64,000 bases of DNA from Cerioporus squamosus (taxonomy: Eukaryota; Basidiomycota; Agaricomycetes; Polyporales; Polyporaceae), in NCBI GenBank assembly GCA_022592435.1, contig JABYQS010000003.1, positions 1 through 64,000 of the forward strand. The letters are read 5' to 3'. The notes under the pieces were generated by a model that saw nothing but the letters and a program-made list of their open reading frames with translations, was not told the origin of the DNA and did no database searches. Below, piece by piece: positions 32,272 to 45,500 of the stretch (its first letter is position 1; each line of letters begins with the position of its first letter). Position numbers and translations under genes: made by a program.

Positions 32272-32552
32272 GCAGTGCACACGCTCCGTCTTCTCCACCT
32301 TGTTCGACCAGGCGAACTACCTTGGCTTGGATCACTCTGCAACGAACTAGACCTCGCTTCAAGCATGGCTACCCATTGTGTCCCTGATTCTCACCTTCGG
32401 ACATGCATTGCATTGAACCTCTTTGTACACGTTCATGTCTGTCTATTCTGTACTTGTACTCTAATGTACAACATGTATCCAATTTCGACCACGAGCACAA
32501 CGCTTGTATCAGGATTCCGAAACCGTTAACTTCCTTTACCGTCGACAGCAGC
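32272..32552. other. convergent intergenic region
   Basis: 3' flanks of MPO1 and the SDR; nothing else recognised. Confidence 0.6.
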
Positions 32553-34239
32553 CTAGACAAGGCTGGAGGGCGGGGGCAAGACTGGCTCGCCGAGCGGGGT
32601 GACGTAGCATGAAGTGAGACCGCCGTCGACCTTAAAGTCGGTGCCGGTCATGTAGCTGCTATCGTCGCTGGCCACTATATCGCAAGCAAAACCATGAAGA
32701 TCAGCATAGCATGGAGGGCAGAGCATGAGGCTAGGATGACATAGACATACGGAAGAGCGCGCCTTTGGCGACTTCGACAGCCTCTCCGAAGCGCCCCATG
32801 GGGAGGTGCACTATTCTGCGGTTGCGCTTCTCCTCCGTGTTGAGGAAGTCCATAAGCAGCGCTGGGAAGTGCGAGGGCATCGGCGATCGACGCAGACAAA
32901 GTCAGCAGGGGCTACAGGCGAGCGGGGAAGCGAGGCCGCGACTTACGTGTCTTCAAGGGGCCGCTAAGAGAAGGAAGGAAGAAGAAAGAGTACACGGATC
33001 AGCATTAGTTGCGAGGGGGCGGATTCCGACAGAGACGTACGGGCAGATGGAGTTGACGCGGATGCCTTCCCGGGCGTGGACCATGGCCAGCTCGCGCGTC
33101 ATGGCGAGGACAGCACCCTGGATGGTGAGGCCAAAGGACAAGGCTTAGCTGAGCTCCACGCCGGAGCGAGAATCAGCGGAGACGTTACCTTCGAGGCGGT
33201 GTCTGTGCACCCAAACAACCAGACGCGAAGTCAGCCGTCGTCAGCACGTGTCTCGAAGAGCACACTCGCGAAGGCCACGGTAGGCGAGAAAGAGAGACAC
33301 GCACAAGCAAGCTGGGGCGTTGCTGCACCCATGAGCGCGACGAAGCTCGCGGTGTTGATGATGCTCCCTCCAGTGTGCAGGCCGCGCGACTCGTCGGTGG
33401 GGTTGTTGCGCATCGCAAGGATCGCGTACTTGCATCCCCACCAGACGCCCTTGACGTTGATCTGCATCGTCAGGTCCCAGATGCGCTCCTCCGTGTTCAG
33501 CGCATTGTCGTCTTCGGGATGCATGATGCCTATCCGAGCACAGAGCGCGAGTCAGCGGCTGAGCATAGAGTAAGGAGTTGGTATTGGGCGCGCGGGGGAT
33601 CCGCCACAGAATGGGGACCGGGGATAGATATACGGGCAAAGGAGGAGATGGTCCAATGAAGCGCACCTGCGTTGTTGAACTGCACGTCGCGTGTCGGCGA
33701 GACGGATGGCATTAAGCAATCAGCAGGAGACGATCGCGCCGCAGAAGGGAGCACGTTGCGAGCAACGACAGACGTCAGCTCACGCTCGCAAATATTGCGC
33801 ACAGCACGGGCAGCAGCGACGCACCATGATGTCGAGGCGGCCGAAGAGCTCGACAGCCTTGTCGACTGCGGCCTTGACGTCGGCCTCCTTGCCCACATCT
33901 GCCTTAATTGCGGCGGCCTTGACGTTCGGGAAGCGCTGCTTGACGAGCGCGAGGGCCTTCTCGGCTGCGGCGAGGTTGATGTCCACGAGGAGGACGTCTG
34001 CACCCTCCTGCGCGAAGAGCAGCGACGACTCGAGCCCGATGCCCCTGTATCGTGTGGCGCGTGTTCAGTGGGGTGCCTGCATGGTGTGCGGCTGCAGAGC
34101 AGGAGGACAATCACGTACGATCCAGCACCGGTGATGAGGGCAGCCTAGGGGCGACACGGCGCGCGTGAGCTCTCCTGGCTGAATCTCTGCGAGCGATGGC
34201 GTATGTGGGTCACACCTTATTCTGAATGCGTCCGGGCAT
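32553..34239 (-). CDS. short-chain dehydrogenase/reductase with microexons
   Basis: Ten exons: 34239-34216, 34144-34119, 34044-33825, 33679-33667, 33529-33305, 33202-33189, 33117-33041, 32963-32947, 32861-32751 and 32674-32553, giving about 282 residues. The classical SDR pattern is complete: ITGAGSGIG (residues 12-20, cofactor), NNAG (92-95), N119, S156, Y170-x-x-x-K174 and the PGPLKTPL loop. Asp in VDINL after the second strand suggests NAD(H) rather than NADP(H). Substrate is unknown. Three exons are only 13, 14 and 17 nt (the NNAG, YTASK and PGPLKT segments), yet each is needed to restore a catalytic motif and every junction is GT-AG. The P450 to the right is on the other strand. Confidence 0.9.
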
Positions 34240-35887
34240 GGTTATTGACTGTTCTTGGGAGTCGGTAGCAAGATGAAATGGTGGCGATTGCACAATCGAG
34301 AGGTGCGTACAGGTGCGTACATACGAGTCATTCCGAGCAAAATGATAAGTCCGCGCTCGGTCCTATCTTCCGGCTGGCCCATCGATAGGCCCGGGTTCAA
34401 AGGGATCGCTTGAGGAGGCCTCCTGCAGAGACACGGGGGATCGCGGTTGCTGCTTCTGGTCGCGGGTTAGTTGGAAGTCAGGTGTATGGGCATTCTGGGA
34501 CGAGAAGCGGCGCATGAGACATGCAACACAGTTCAGCGAGGACTTCGACGGCGGAGATCCTCTAATTCGCCCACTTTGATATGTCAGAAAGAAGAGCAGA
34601 AAGCGTCAGGCTGGGTGACTATGCTGCCAATATATTGTGGATGAATACTGGGAACATACATGATGATCACTGAGTGGTTCAACTGAACGTCACGTCCAAC
34701 CGCGACTCGGGTGCTCGGACGGGGCCGACAGGATATATGCACGGATAGCGCCCGTATGCTTGCGTCTCGACTCCCATGCTTGTTCCTTGCCCTCCATCAT
34801 GCACATAGCACGCATACGACACTGGCTTGCTTCCACGTAACAGTATCTCGTCCACGAACGCCCAGAAGACGAAACAAACGGCGTCATCTCCGGGCGGCAT
34901 TGAGAACGACCGGAACTGACAACAGTTAGACGGCTTGCTGAAACGTTCCGCTGTAGATTCGGACATGAATGCACTTGAACGGAAGGACTTTCAGTGCTAG
35001 CGTCCTTCGCAATACAGTCCAGTGTCCAGCTTGCGCCGCAATTAGCATCGCGCCCCAGAATTTTGTGGCGACACGCATGGGAGGAACGTTCCAGCCCCTT
35101 GTCGTCGGCAGCATCCTGGTGAGTGCCACAAGTGATCTTGGTCCTGCGCAGCTGACAGTTGTTATCGGCTCGGCCAGCAATGTGGGCCGTATGCGGCGGT
35201 TTCCCTCGGACATCTGACAGAGTGGCTGGCGCCCCACGGAGTTTCGTAACGACAGGGCTCAGGTGCCCGGGAAGTGCTTGTCGAGACTGTTGGACCTTGA
35301 ATGGGCTCGAGAAGCGAGGGTTGAAACACTCGAATCGCCATTGGCGACCGCAAGAAACGCATCGGAAGGTCGCAATGTCCGGCGGCAACGACGAGATATC
35401 GACGGTCCGCCTGAGACTCTGCACACAGGGCCATGGACGGATATGTGTTCGCCCTCCCGTCGGATGTGTGTACGCGTTGGGTTTAGCGGAGGTATGTCGA
35501 GATCTGGGAATTTGATGCAGGGCGCCTAGTGCCAGCTCTTTGCTGATCCTCTGTAATTGATGCGTTCTGACAGGGAGATCGAAATTCCTAGTTCCAAGGC
35601 TTCCTAGGCGACGACGATGCGGACACACATTCCCATTCCAGGCAGCGTAACAGACTCCGCGACGCGACCCCGTTCTCTCTTCTCTTTCCCTCCTCCATCA
35701 ACAATCTGCTAGCAGCGGATCATCCGCTCACCCACCCGCACCCAACCCACCCTCACCCTTCGCGAGTTCGCACAGCGCCCACGCGCCTCGGACTGGGTTC
35801 CTGGGCGCGGATATATGACCCTCTAGTGTGCTCTGCGAGCCGCATCGCCCTCCTTCCCCCCTCCCTCCCTCGACCCCGTGTACTACT
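34240..35887. other. 1.6-kb gene-poor stretch
   Basis: Divergent region between the SDR and the P450. A 312-codon open frame on the minus strand (34690-35628) has no recognisable family features and is judged chance. An ATATATG box sits at 35811-35817. Confidence 0.5.
35811..35817 (+). promoter_or_regulatory. TATA-like box of P450 gene
   Basis: ATATATG about 75 nt upstream of the ATG at 35888, followed by a C-rich pyrimidine stretch typical of fungal promoters. Confidence 0.4.
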
Positions 35888-37881
35888 ATGGCCTACACGC
35901 CGACCCTCCTCGACGCCGCCGCCATCCTGGTGGCGGTCATTCTCTTGAACCGTCTATTCGGCAAGAAGCCGGCTGGCCCCCTCCCGCCCGGTCCGAAGGG
36001 CCTCCCCCTCATCGGCAACCTCTTGGACATGCCCCCCAGCCACGAGTGGAAGACCTTCGCTCAGTGGGGTGAACGTTGGGGTGCGTATCTTCGCTCATAC
36101 CTCTCCGTTCTGGAGGACGAAGCTATCCGGTGCTAACCTCGCCTCCGATAGGTGACATCGTCTCGGTATCCATGCTCGGTCAGCCCTACGTCATTCTCAA
36201 CTCGGTGAAGCCTGCAGTCGACATGCTCGACAAGAAGTCCTCCATCTACTCTTCCCGGCCTATCATCCCTGTCGGCGGTGAGCTCGTCGGCTGGAACAGG
36301 ACTCTGGCTCTCCTCCCGTATGGCAACCAATTCCGCGAGTATCGCCGTCTCCTCTCCCAGCTCATCGGTACCCGCAAGAACATGGAGCGCTTCGTGCCCC
36401 TTGTCGAGGATAAGACCCGTGCCTTCGTCTATGAGGTCTACCAGGAACCCACGAAGCTCCTCAAGCACATTCAGAAGTATGTACACGGCGCGACATTCCC
36501 GCCTGGTGCTTTGGTCATCTGACAGTCTCTGCGCACCATGCAGGTCCGCCGGTGCGATCATTCTCATGATGTCCCACGGTTACGAGGTCCAGGCCGAGAA
36601 CGACCCCTTTGTCCATACCGTCGACGAGGCGATGGAACAGTTCGCTATTTGCACGGCGCCTGGTGCCTTCCTCGCAAATATCTTCCCTGCTCGTACGTTC
36701 CCCGATACTGGTCTCAAGGAACCTTGCACTAACGCTTTCCTGTGTCCGCAGTTGCTCATATCCCCTCGTGGTTCCCCGGTGCCGGCTTTAAGAAGACCGC
36801 CGCTGCTTGGAGGAAGACGCTTGACCTCATGTGCGACCAGCCCCATAACTTTGTGAAACAGCGGATGGTGCGTGCCCAACCTTGGTTGACAGGATGCCGG
36901 AACGCTGACTTGACTGCGTCGCGCCTTCCCTGCGCAGGCTGCCGGTACCAACGTTCCGAACTTCACCTCGGATCTTCTTGAGGGCGAAGTTACCCCCGAG
37001 CGGGAGACTCTGATCAAGAACGCCGCTTCGTCTCTCTACGCCGGTGGTGCCGACACGGTAAGCACTTGGAACGGACTCGTAACGTAAAACGCGCTCACGT
37101 GGGCGTGTTTGGCGCGTAGACCGTCTCTGCAATCAACTCGTTCTTCCTCGCCATGACACTCCACCCCGAGGTCCAAGCTAAGGCTGTCGCTGAGATTGAG
37201 CGTGTCGTCGGTACCGATCGTCTCCCTACGGCCGCGGACCGCGACAGCCTCCCCTACCTGAACGCTGTCTACCTTGAGACCCTCCGATGGAACAACGTGG
37301 CTCCTCTCGGTACGCACTTCTTGCCGCTCACTTACCATGTCCACAGCTAATGGCTATGGACGTACACAGCTATCCCGCACCGTCTCATCGAGGACGATGT
37401 CCACGCCGGCTACTACCTCCCCAAGGGCACGATCGTCATCCCGAACATCTGGCGCATGCTCCACGACGCCGAGACTTACTCGGATCCTTTCACCTTCAAC
37501 CCCGACCGTTTCATGAAGAGTCCCGGTCATGAGCCCGAGACGGATCCTCGCAGCATGGTCTTCGGTTTCGGTCGCCGCATCTGCCCCGGTCTCCAGCTCG
37601 CTGACGTTTCGATCTTCCTCGCCGTCGCGATGTCGCTTGCGGCCTTCAAGATCGAGAAGACGGTCGAGAACGGCCAGGTTGTCGAGCCCTCAACGGAGTA
37701 CACCTCCGGCACCGTCAGGTACGTACACCCTGTATCCTGACTGCGGTCACGAAGGAAGCTGATGGCGGACCCGTCCTAATCTGTGCGCGCAATCTGTAGC
37801 CACCCGCCTCCCTTCAAGTGCGAGATCAAGCCCCGCTCGGCCAAGGCGGAGGCCATCATCGCGCAGATTGCGCACGATTAA
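35888..37881 (+). CDS. cytochrome P450 monooxygenase
   Basis: Eight exons (35888-36080, 36152-36476, 36544-36692, 36752-36867, 36938-37057, 37120-37309, 37370-37718, 37800-37881) give about 507 residues. An N-terminal membrane helix is followed by the proline hinge PLPPGPKGLPLIGN. The I-helix motif AGGADTT lies near residue 296, the ExxR Glu near 354 (ETLRW), PDRF near 409-412, and the heme loop FGFGRRICPG with Cys about 436. All catalytic features are intact. It is an ER-bound monooxygenase needing P450 reductase. The overall style resembles fungal O-methylsterigmatocystin oxidoreductase-type P450s, which have expanded in wood and litter fungi; the CYP family was not assigned. Substrate unknown. 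Confidence 0.92.
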
Positions 37882-40197
37882 CTGCCCATCGAGGGTCTGT
37901 GCGTGCCGTGTGCGCGTGCACGGCAATTGGCTAGCTCGGTGCGCTATCCCTCTGGAGGCTTGGCCGCAGGGCCTGCCCCCCGTTACTGATCTATCGCGGA
38001 CTCGCCGCCCCTTCTTGGATCATGTTTAGCCGTATCTAGTACACTGGCCGTTCTGGACGCCCCGAGCGTTTCGGGGGTCGAGATATACGGGGACATCCAG
38101 TACCATAGCATAGACACACGCACTCTGCTCTCAGAGTGTCGTCATCCGCTCATTCATCCATTCGGTATCCTTTCGGTTTTCCGCTCGCATGCATCTCTTT
38201 TCGTTCTGCTACTCTCCGTCGCACCTACAACGTAGTTCAATGCGATGCTTTTCGAAACTCTCCGCTTAAACCTCCTGATTGCGTGGGATGTGTGGCTAGT
38301 CGATCCAGGAAGCGTCGGATGGTCCGACCTAGACAGGAGCTGTCATCGCTTGAGCGTTGGTGACACCGCCGAGCTATCGAAGTTCCCTGGGCCTGTGCCT
38401 TCGGGGCGCGCACCCAGAAATGTCCACGGCCTTCCAGTGTCCACGCCTCGTCTTCGCTCGCCCACTTGGCTCCACTTGGTAAGATCTTGAGCTTTCTGAT
38501 AGACATTCAAGCGACGCGCTCAGGGCTCCCGACGGAAGCTCGACCTGGAGCCTCCTGGACGAGGTTGGTCCGACCCAGGGGCCAGCAATGTCTCAATTGA
38601 AATACTCTTGTGTTCAGTAGCTGATGCGCCACCATGCACGCACTTTCTGGTGTCGATGTGCCAGCTTTAGAATGCCGTTCAATACGATTGGCCTATCAGA
38701 GTTACACGCTGTTACACGGCGGTGATCTCGATCTTGGCGGGGGTAACAGACGCCTTACGGAACGCCACCAAAAAGTGTGCCGACGGATCGGGTCAGAGCC
38801 TCGTTGCCTTCCTCCCTCCATCAGCAATCTGGATTCGACTGCGGGTAAGCTTGCATCCATAGTGCCGCGGGATCCTGCTCTTTACGTCCTCCATCACTTG
38901 GAAATCTTGCAGCAAAACTTGAAGCTGATGACAGCGATGCCGCACTCTGCCAGCTCAGCAAGTTTCAAGCAACTACCGAAGCCTGGCCAAGGCGACCTAG
39001 CAGATGTCCCCCGAGAACGACTTGCTTGTACTACATGCATAATATATGTAGACGCAGATTTATATCCGATGCTACTGTATCTGCCCCACTATCGTCATCG
39101 GGCAACGATCGGACCCCCGCCCTGGAGGCCTCCGCCGGCATTCGACGTCGACGCGTCAACTGTTGTCCCATCGCTACAGGTGCGCGACCCTTGCGGCTGT
39201 CGCTGATGGAAATGTTCGCGGGCACTCGCGGGCAATGCGGGAGCGGCCATGGACGGTTGAGTGAGTCTTGGTCTCGATCCCAGTTCCTTGAAAGTCGCCG
39301 TCGAATGGACTTACTTATATCATATGCGCTCCAATTTGCAGACGAACCGCGAACGCATCTTACGCGACTGGCTGAGTCCTGACACGCTAAGCAAGAGCCA
39401 AGAGCCGAGACCTCTAATAGACCATCTCTCGCCGTTTTCGATCCTCACTTTTTGCACGACATCCGCCGCCACCCCCTCCCATTCAAATGTGACATCGCCG
39501 TGCACTCCGAGTCTCGATAAGGCGCAGGTGCTGCTATAGATTCGCTAGAGTGCGATAGAATGCAAGTCTAATCCCTAGGATCCATGAGTTATCTGTCATT
39601 CGTTCTTCCGAACCTCTCATTTTGTAGTGTTTCGTATCATGTCCTCTCATTGGCAGTCATGCCTCGACAACCATTTCTTGGATCATCTGCTTTCGAACTG
39701 TATAATAGACGTGTACGTATACAATGGAATGCATCTCAAGCCCTGTTTTTGCCTACGGAACATCCTATCTTTGTGTTTCGAGTCAATTCAGCGGCCAGCT
39801 ATGAAGTTACTGTTCGGCTCGCTTGCCCGTGCGGTGTCAGCCTCGAGTCCTAGGACAGAGATATATTCGGCGGGGCACTGACAGGAGGTTTCCCTTTGGT
39901 TTCGTCCCTCTCTGTCACGCTCTGGTAGTGTTGCTCTCCTTGTCATTTGCCGCACCTCGAGGCTGGGTCAGGATTGAGTACTGAGTATCCACTGATGCCT
40001 TGACATGATACTGGTGGCTACATGCAGTATACCCATCTCTGGGAACTTGGAACACACGGGTTCCACATGGGGACACAACACTCACCTGCTCTCTCAGGAG
40101 CCTCAACCGCATACCGAGACACATATATTGGCTTGCAGAGAGAAGTATTTCGGTCGATATCGTTCCCAGACAACAAGCTCACCCAATACCAGTGCAG
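37882..40197. other. 2.3-kb gene-poor stretch
   Basis: 3' flank of the P450 and promoter side of the FAD oxidase. A 190-codon open frame (38634-39206) shows no family features. No repeat or RNA gene recognised. Confidence 0.5.
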
Positions 40198-41976
40198 ATG
40201 TTAGATTTCGAAAGCTTCAAGACCTCCTTCAAAGGCGATCTGCTGACGCCGGACGACGAAGGATACGAATCAGCAATCGCTCGTTGGGCAAAGAACGCAG
40301 CTCGCAAGGCGGCGCTCGTCGCATTTGTCAAAGATGCGGAGGACGTCTCACGCGCCGTAATCTATGCCAAGCAGGCAAAGTTGCCCATCGCGATCAAAGG
40401 CGGAGGGCATAACGCTTCCGGGGCGTCCTCGAGCAAGGGTGGCCTCGTGATCGACTTGTCAAGATACCTCAATGGTGTCAAGGTCGACACTCAGAAGAAG
40501 CTCGGATACGTCGGCGGAGGCGCGATCTGGGAAACGGTCGACAAGATCGCTATCGAGCACGGCTTGGCCACTGTCGGTGGGACGGTCAACCATGTAAGCA
40601 AACTCTTGTCGCCCCCGGTCAAGCTCACAGTGCTAACACATTCTGGCAGACCGGAGTCGGAGGGTAAGTCTACCCGTGATACCACCATGCATGTGCTCAT
40701 AAGCGACTAGCCTCGTCCTCGGAGGTGGATACGGATGGCTGAGCGGCGCATACGGCCTGGCCATCGACAACCTTGTACAGGTCTGTCGCCTGCCATACAT
40801 GCCCGTGATGGAAACACATGCTCATGTTGCTTTTGTTTCACCGCTTGACTGACAGGCAACAGTGGTCACCGCCGACGGGAGCATCCTCACCGCCAGCGAG
40901 ACGGAGAACCCCGACTTGTTCTGGGGTATCCGTGGTGCAGGGTCGAACTTCGGTGTCGTCACGGAGTTCGTCCTCAAGCTGCACCCGCAGCGCCGTACCA
41001 TATACTGCGGGACCCTCATCTACTCCCCCGACACCCTCGAAGCCCTTCTCGATGTCACTCAGAAGTGGTGGGACAATGGGCCCTCCGAGAGGAGGGTATG
41101 ATCCACGCGTTCACCCGCGGACCAGGCCATCAGGTGAGTCATTCAACGCACGTCCAAGCTATGTGTGCACTCACACGATGTTGACGGACCAAACAGCCAT
41201 GTATCGTACTCTTCGTCTTCTACAACGGCTCCGAAGAAGAAGGCCGCGCAAACTTCAAAGCTTTCCTCGATCTGAGTACGCCAATCCCCCCTGCCACCCC
41301 TTCAAGGCGCTCTTCAACCGATTGTACTCACATCCCCTCCTTGCCGCTTGCCCCACAGAGCCCATCGCGGACATGTCCAAAGAGCAGCCCTACGAAGTCC
41401 TCAACACCCTGCAGAACCACATCGCCGCGCCCGGCCAGAACGTCTACATGAAAGGCTGCTTCGCGCCCACGCCCTTCCCGCGCACGCTCCTCCCGCGCGT
41501 CTTCGAGCGCGTCGTCGCGCTCTCCGCGCCCGAGGCGTACACCTTCGGCCTCCTCTTTGAGTACTTCCCGCTCGGAAAGATCAACGCCGTACCCGACGAC
41601 GCGACCGCCTACCGCCGCAGGCTCGCGCCAAACGTGCTCTGCGTGGTCTACGCGAAGGAGGAGAGCGAGGCCGCGTTCCGGTACTCGAGGGACGCGGCGC
41701 ACGAGCTGACGAGGCTCGTTACCGGGAAGCAGGACGAGGAGGTCGGGTACGGGAACTACAGTACGTTGTCATCTTGAGTGCTTGCGCGGGATGCTCGCTC
41801 ATGCATTGGTCAATCCAGGCCCGGATAGCGAGGCACTCCCCACGGGTGGCTCCGTCCTAGCAAGCAAGGCCGAGGCCAACTTCGGCACCAACTACAAGCG
41901 GCTGCAGGAGGTCAAGAAGAAGTACGATCCCGAGCTCGTCTTCCACAAGTGGTTCGTGATCACGCCCGCCGCGTGA
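40198..41976 (+). CDS. FAD-linked oxidoreductase, 6-hydroxynicotine oxidase/BBE-like (one apparent frameshift)
   Basis: Seven exons (40198-40593, 40650-40663, 40711-40780, 40856-41133, 41197-41275, 41359-41760, 41819-41976). Corrected length is about 465 residues. The PCMH-type FAD domain includes IKGGGHNASG with the His (about 71) that binds FAD covalently, then GGTVNHTGVGG spliced to LVLGGGYGWLSGAYGLA, and FWGIRGAGSNFGVVTEF. The Cys used for the second covalent FAD bond in true berberine bridge enzymes is absent, so mono-covalent attachment is inferred. The C-terminal substrate domain and BBE tail (YDPELVFHKW) are present. No signal peptide, so it is probably intracellular. At 41094-41096 one G seems missing; with it restored the frame reads MIHAFTRGPGH. 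Exon 2 is a 14-nt microexon. Confidence 0.88.
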
Positions 41977-42597
41977 GCACTCAGCTCGCCGTATGTGCAT
42001 TGAGGAGGAGGGTCGAGCGTGGAACATGCACCGCGGAGGAATGTCACAGTTCACAAGAAGATTGCCAGCATCGTCTAGGTATGTAGCAGTATTGAAACGA
42101 GAAGGAGGTCCTCGAGATGCGATATATGTATGAGATAATGATGCCGCACGTCGCCGTCATGACCAGTGTCTGAAAGACGTCGTGCACATGTTGATGCTAT
42201 GATATGATGTGGTATGTATGCGATGATGTCGTGCACGTGGGGATGGACCACAGATGTGGCAGTGAGTAGATGCGGCAGCGTGATGACGGGGAGGCATGCT
42301 CGAACGCATCGAGCTGTATCGTAGAAATGGGCGTGAACAAGACAAGAGGACGGCCAACAACAGCTGGGGAACGTGAAGGAAACGAAGCAAGAACTACCAC
42401 CTCCAGATATATAACCAGGACCACCCAACACTATCTACAAGCGCACATGCAAGATGAGATGAGAGATATGGAATGTCCACAACAACGGTCACAGCGATAC
42501 GATATGCACAGGCTGCAATGGGACATTTTGGGAGAGGGAGAGGGAGAGAGAGAGCGGGCACATAATCGCAGACACGAAACCAAGAGCACAGACCTTC
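41977..42597. other. convergent intergenic region
   Basis: 3' flanks of the FAD oxidase and the MscS gene, with no supported gene. Confidence 0.6.
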
Positions 42598-45500
42598 TCA
42601 GAAGCCATCCGCACCGCCAAACGTGCGGTACATCGCCTTCTTGCTCTTCGCCTTGCGCCTGCGCATCCCGCTCGGGATCCCATCCTCCGGCGGCGGCTGG
42701 AACCCCAGCCAATTCGACCTCTCCCGCTTGTCCACCGGCTCCGGCGCAGGCGACTCGGGGGCCTCCACGTCCTCGTCCGCCGGCGTCGCGTCGGGCGGCA
42801 CGACCTCGAGCGTCTCCGGGTTCGCGTACGCGAGCGGGATCGCCGAGTTGTACGCGACGATCCCGAGCTGGCGCGAGTAGTAGTTCACCGCGGCGTGGAA
42901 CGCGGTCTTGCGCTGTAGGCGCAGGTTCCAGTCCTGCCAGTTGCTGTTGTACGGGATGCCGATCGTTATCTCGAGGTAGCGCTGGTAGTCGATCTTCTGC
43001 AGCGTCACGGACGTGCTCGGCTGGAACCACCGGTTCTCCTCCGTTTGCAGCCAGTTGTTCATGCACTTCTCGAGCTGGTCGAGCTTCTCCATGGGCGTGC
43101 GCCAGGCGACCTGCATCGTCAGGTTCTCCGCCGTCTTGTCGCTGCGGCGTGCGTTGGTACTGAGGCAAACATGGGTCAGGAGGATTTTTTGCGCTGGAGG
43201 CGGGCTGGCGACTTACATGAACTTGTTGAACAGCATGCTGTTGAAGTAGTACGTCTCCGTGCCGTCCGCACGCGTGAAGATGGTAGCGAAGAGGCCCATC
43301 TTCTTGACAACAAGATTCTCGTCATCGATGAAGCAGCGATCGCCCGTATCGAAGGGACTACAGGACACGCCATCAGCAAAGTGCAATCCAGACAAGCGTA
43401 CCAGGACTCACTGAGTGACGAAGAGGAACATGATCGCGTCGAACGCACTGCTCGCCGAGTTCTTGAAGATGAAGCTCGCGCCGATACCGATGGTGTACAA
43501 GCTCGTGAGCGAGCTCTCGATGTTCACGCCAAACACGCTCAGCGAGATGAAGAACAGGATGATCAGGGCCAAGACCAGCAGCACATTGTCCAGCGTCGTC
43601 AACGCCTGGCCAACGTCGCGCATACTGCGCGACAGGAAGCGACGCTCCTTGTACACCTTCAGCAGCGTCGTCTTGATCTCCGCGCGCGAGATGTCGCCGT
43701 TGTTGTCCTTGTCGAACACCTTGAACGCAGCCTCGGCCTCCGGTGCTGTCGGGAACGCCGGGTAGAAGTCGCGCGGGATGAGATACGTCCGCCCGGGCTC
43801 CCTGAACGCGTGCCAAATAGATCGCGCAAGCCGCTTCGCCTCGTGCGAAGACGACACGTTCCAAACGAGGCCATTGAGCTCCTCGTCCTTGCCCTGGATG
43901 TTGCGTGCATCATGCAGCATGGCCGTCTTCAGCGCCTTGGCTGCCTGAGTCGCCGCCTGGATGACGACCGCAGGGTCGTCCGAGTCGGAACTCCGCCTGC
44001 GAGAACCTCCCGCTGGCGAGCCAGTGTTGGCGGGGCTTCCTGCGAGGGGCGAGGGCGGGTACCGGTGCTGATCGGCGGTGTTTACTCTCAGATCGGGCTT
44101 GTCTTCATGTGTGCGCCAGCTGCGGCGAGCCTTGCCCTTCCTCTTTCTCGCAACAAGCGTCGCGTCGCGATCTTCGTCACTGCTAGTGCAGTTCTGCTCG
44201 GGCGTGCCCGCACGGGATCCGCCAGGAGTGCCGGGTCGCGAGCGACCGCCGAGGAAATGATCCTTCTCATGCGCAGGGGTGAGCAGCGCGGAGAAGACAG
44301 GCGTTGAACGACCAAAGGACGACTTCTGGGCGTGGCGACGTTTCGGACGGTACGTGCGTAGCTTCTCGATCACCTTTAGGGCTTCCTGTACCTCTTGCAG
44401 ACGTTCCCTGTATGCGGTACGATGGAAGGAGAACGCTACGCATCGTCAGTATCGAGAATCCAGGCCGATGTGGCGGTGACATACCGACGAAGTGCGAAAG
44501 CATCTTCTGTGCGGACAGAACCAAGGCAAAGAAGAACAGGAACTCGATGACTTCATACACCTGCAAGTGCCGTCAAGAGGAAGAGCGGGCGCTGAGCGGG
44601 CGTATGCTACGTACCCGAGGAGTGTAGGCAGCCCTGCTGCTGCCCTCATCGTCCATGTCGTAGAGCTTGAAGATGTGGACGAAGATGATAACCCAGCTGA
44701 CCCATCCGGAGGCAGCGTAGAGGACGGGTTTGATGGGCTCCTTTACGCTGGTGTACATCTCCAAGCGAGACTTGATGACCTCGCTGACATGACCCCAGGC
44801 AAGACCGATGACGAAACGGATAACTGCGGGAATGATATCGACGATGAGGGCAAGGCCCCAGGATATGGATACATTTGCAGCGGCCCAAAAGAGCCATGCC
44901 TCGACGTTGTCCCGGACATACTTGCGGTGGTCGGTGGGATGCGGCTTGTACCAGAAGAAGTGTACTATGAGCGCTGGGGTGATTATGAGGCCCGAGAGTA
45001 TGGTCGAGCCGATGAGAGTGGAGAACAGAAGCTTGATGAGTCTGCCACAGCCGGCGGGAGGGAGGTGAGTGTAACTACGCGGTGTGATACTCCAAGGTAT
45101 GAACTGCGCACTTTATGAACCCAAACTTGCGCTCCTTTTTCTTTACACCCATCGCATGCTCGAACTTGGCCTCCTCGTCGACTAGATCTTCCTCGCCACT
45201 CCAGTCGTAGTCGTCTTCGTCATCCTCGTCGTCCGTGGCGATGGACGATGCGCGCGAGGCGGGCCTGAACTCGGGCTCGAAGCGTTGCGTGCTGGGTGGC
45301 TGGGGCAGTTCCTCAGCGTAGTGGACGGCGTGCTTGCCCTTGGAGCCGTGCTCTGGCCGCTTCTCGTCGAGGCGGGAGTCGCTGTCGTCGGGCATGTCGC
45401 TGGAGGTGAGATCAACGTTTGAGCGCGAGCGGTAGGCGGGAGACTGCTCGGGATAGCTGTCGAGAAGCACGTGAGAGGTGGAGGGACACGGCGGTATGGG

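Noticed and set aside
34690..35628. 312-codon open frame on the minus strand
   Set aside because: No family features, no spliceable neighbours and an irregular composition; judged chance in GC-rich DNA.
38634..39206. 190-codon frame on the plus strand
   Set aside because: No domain, no splice structure, and similar frames overlap it.
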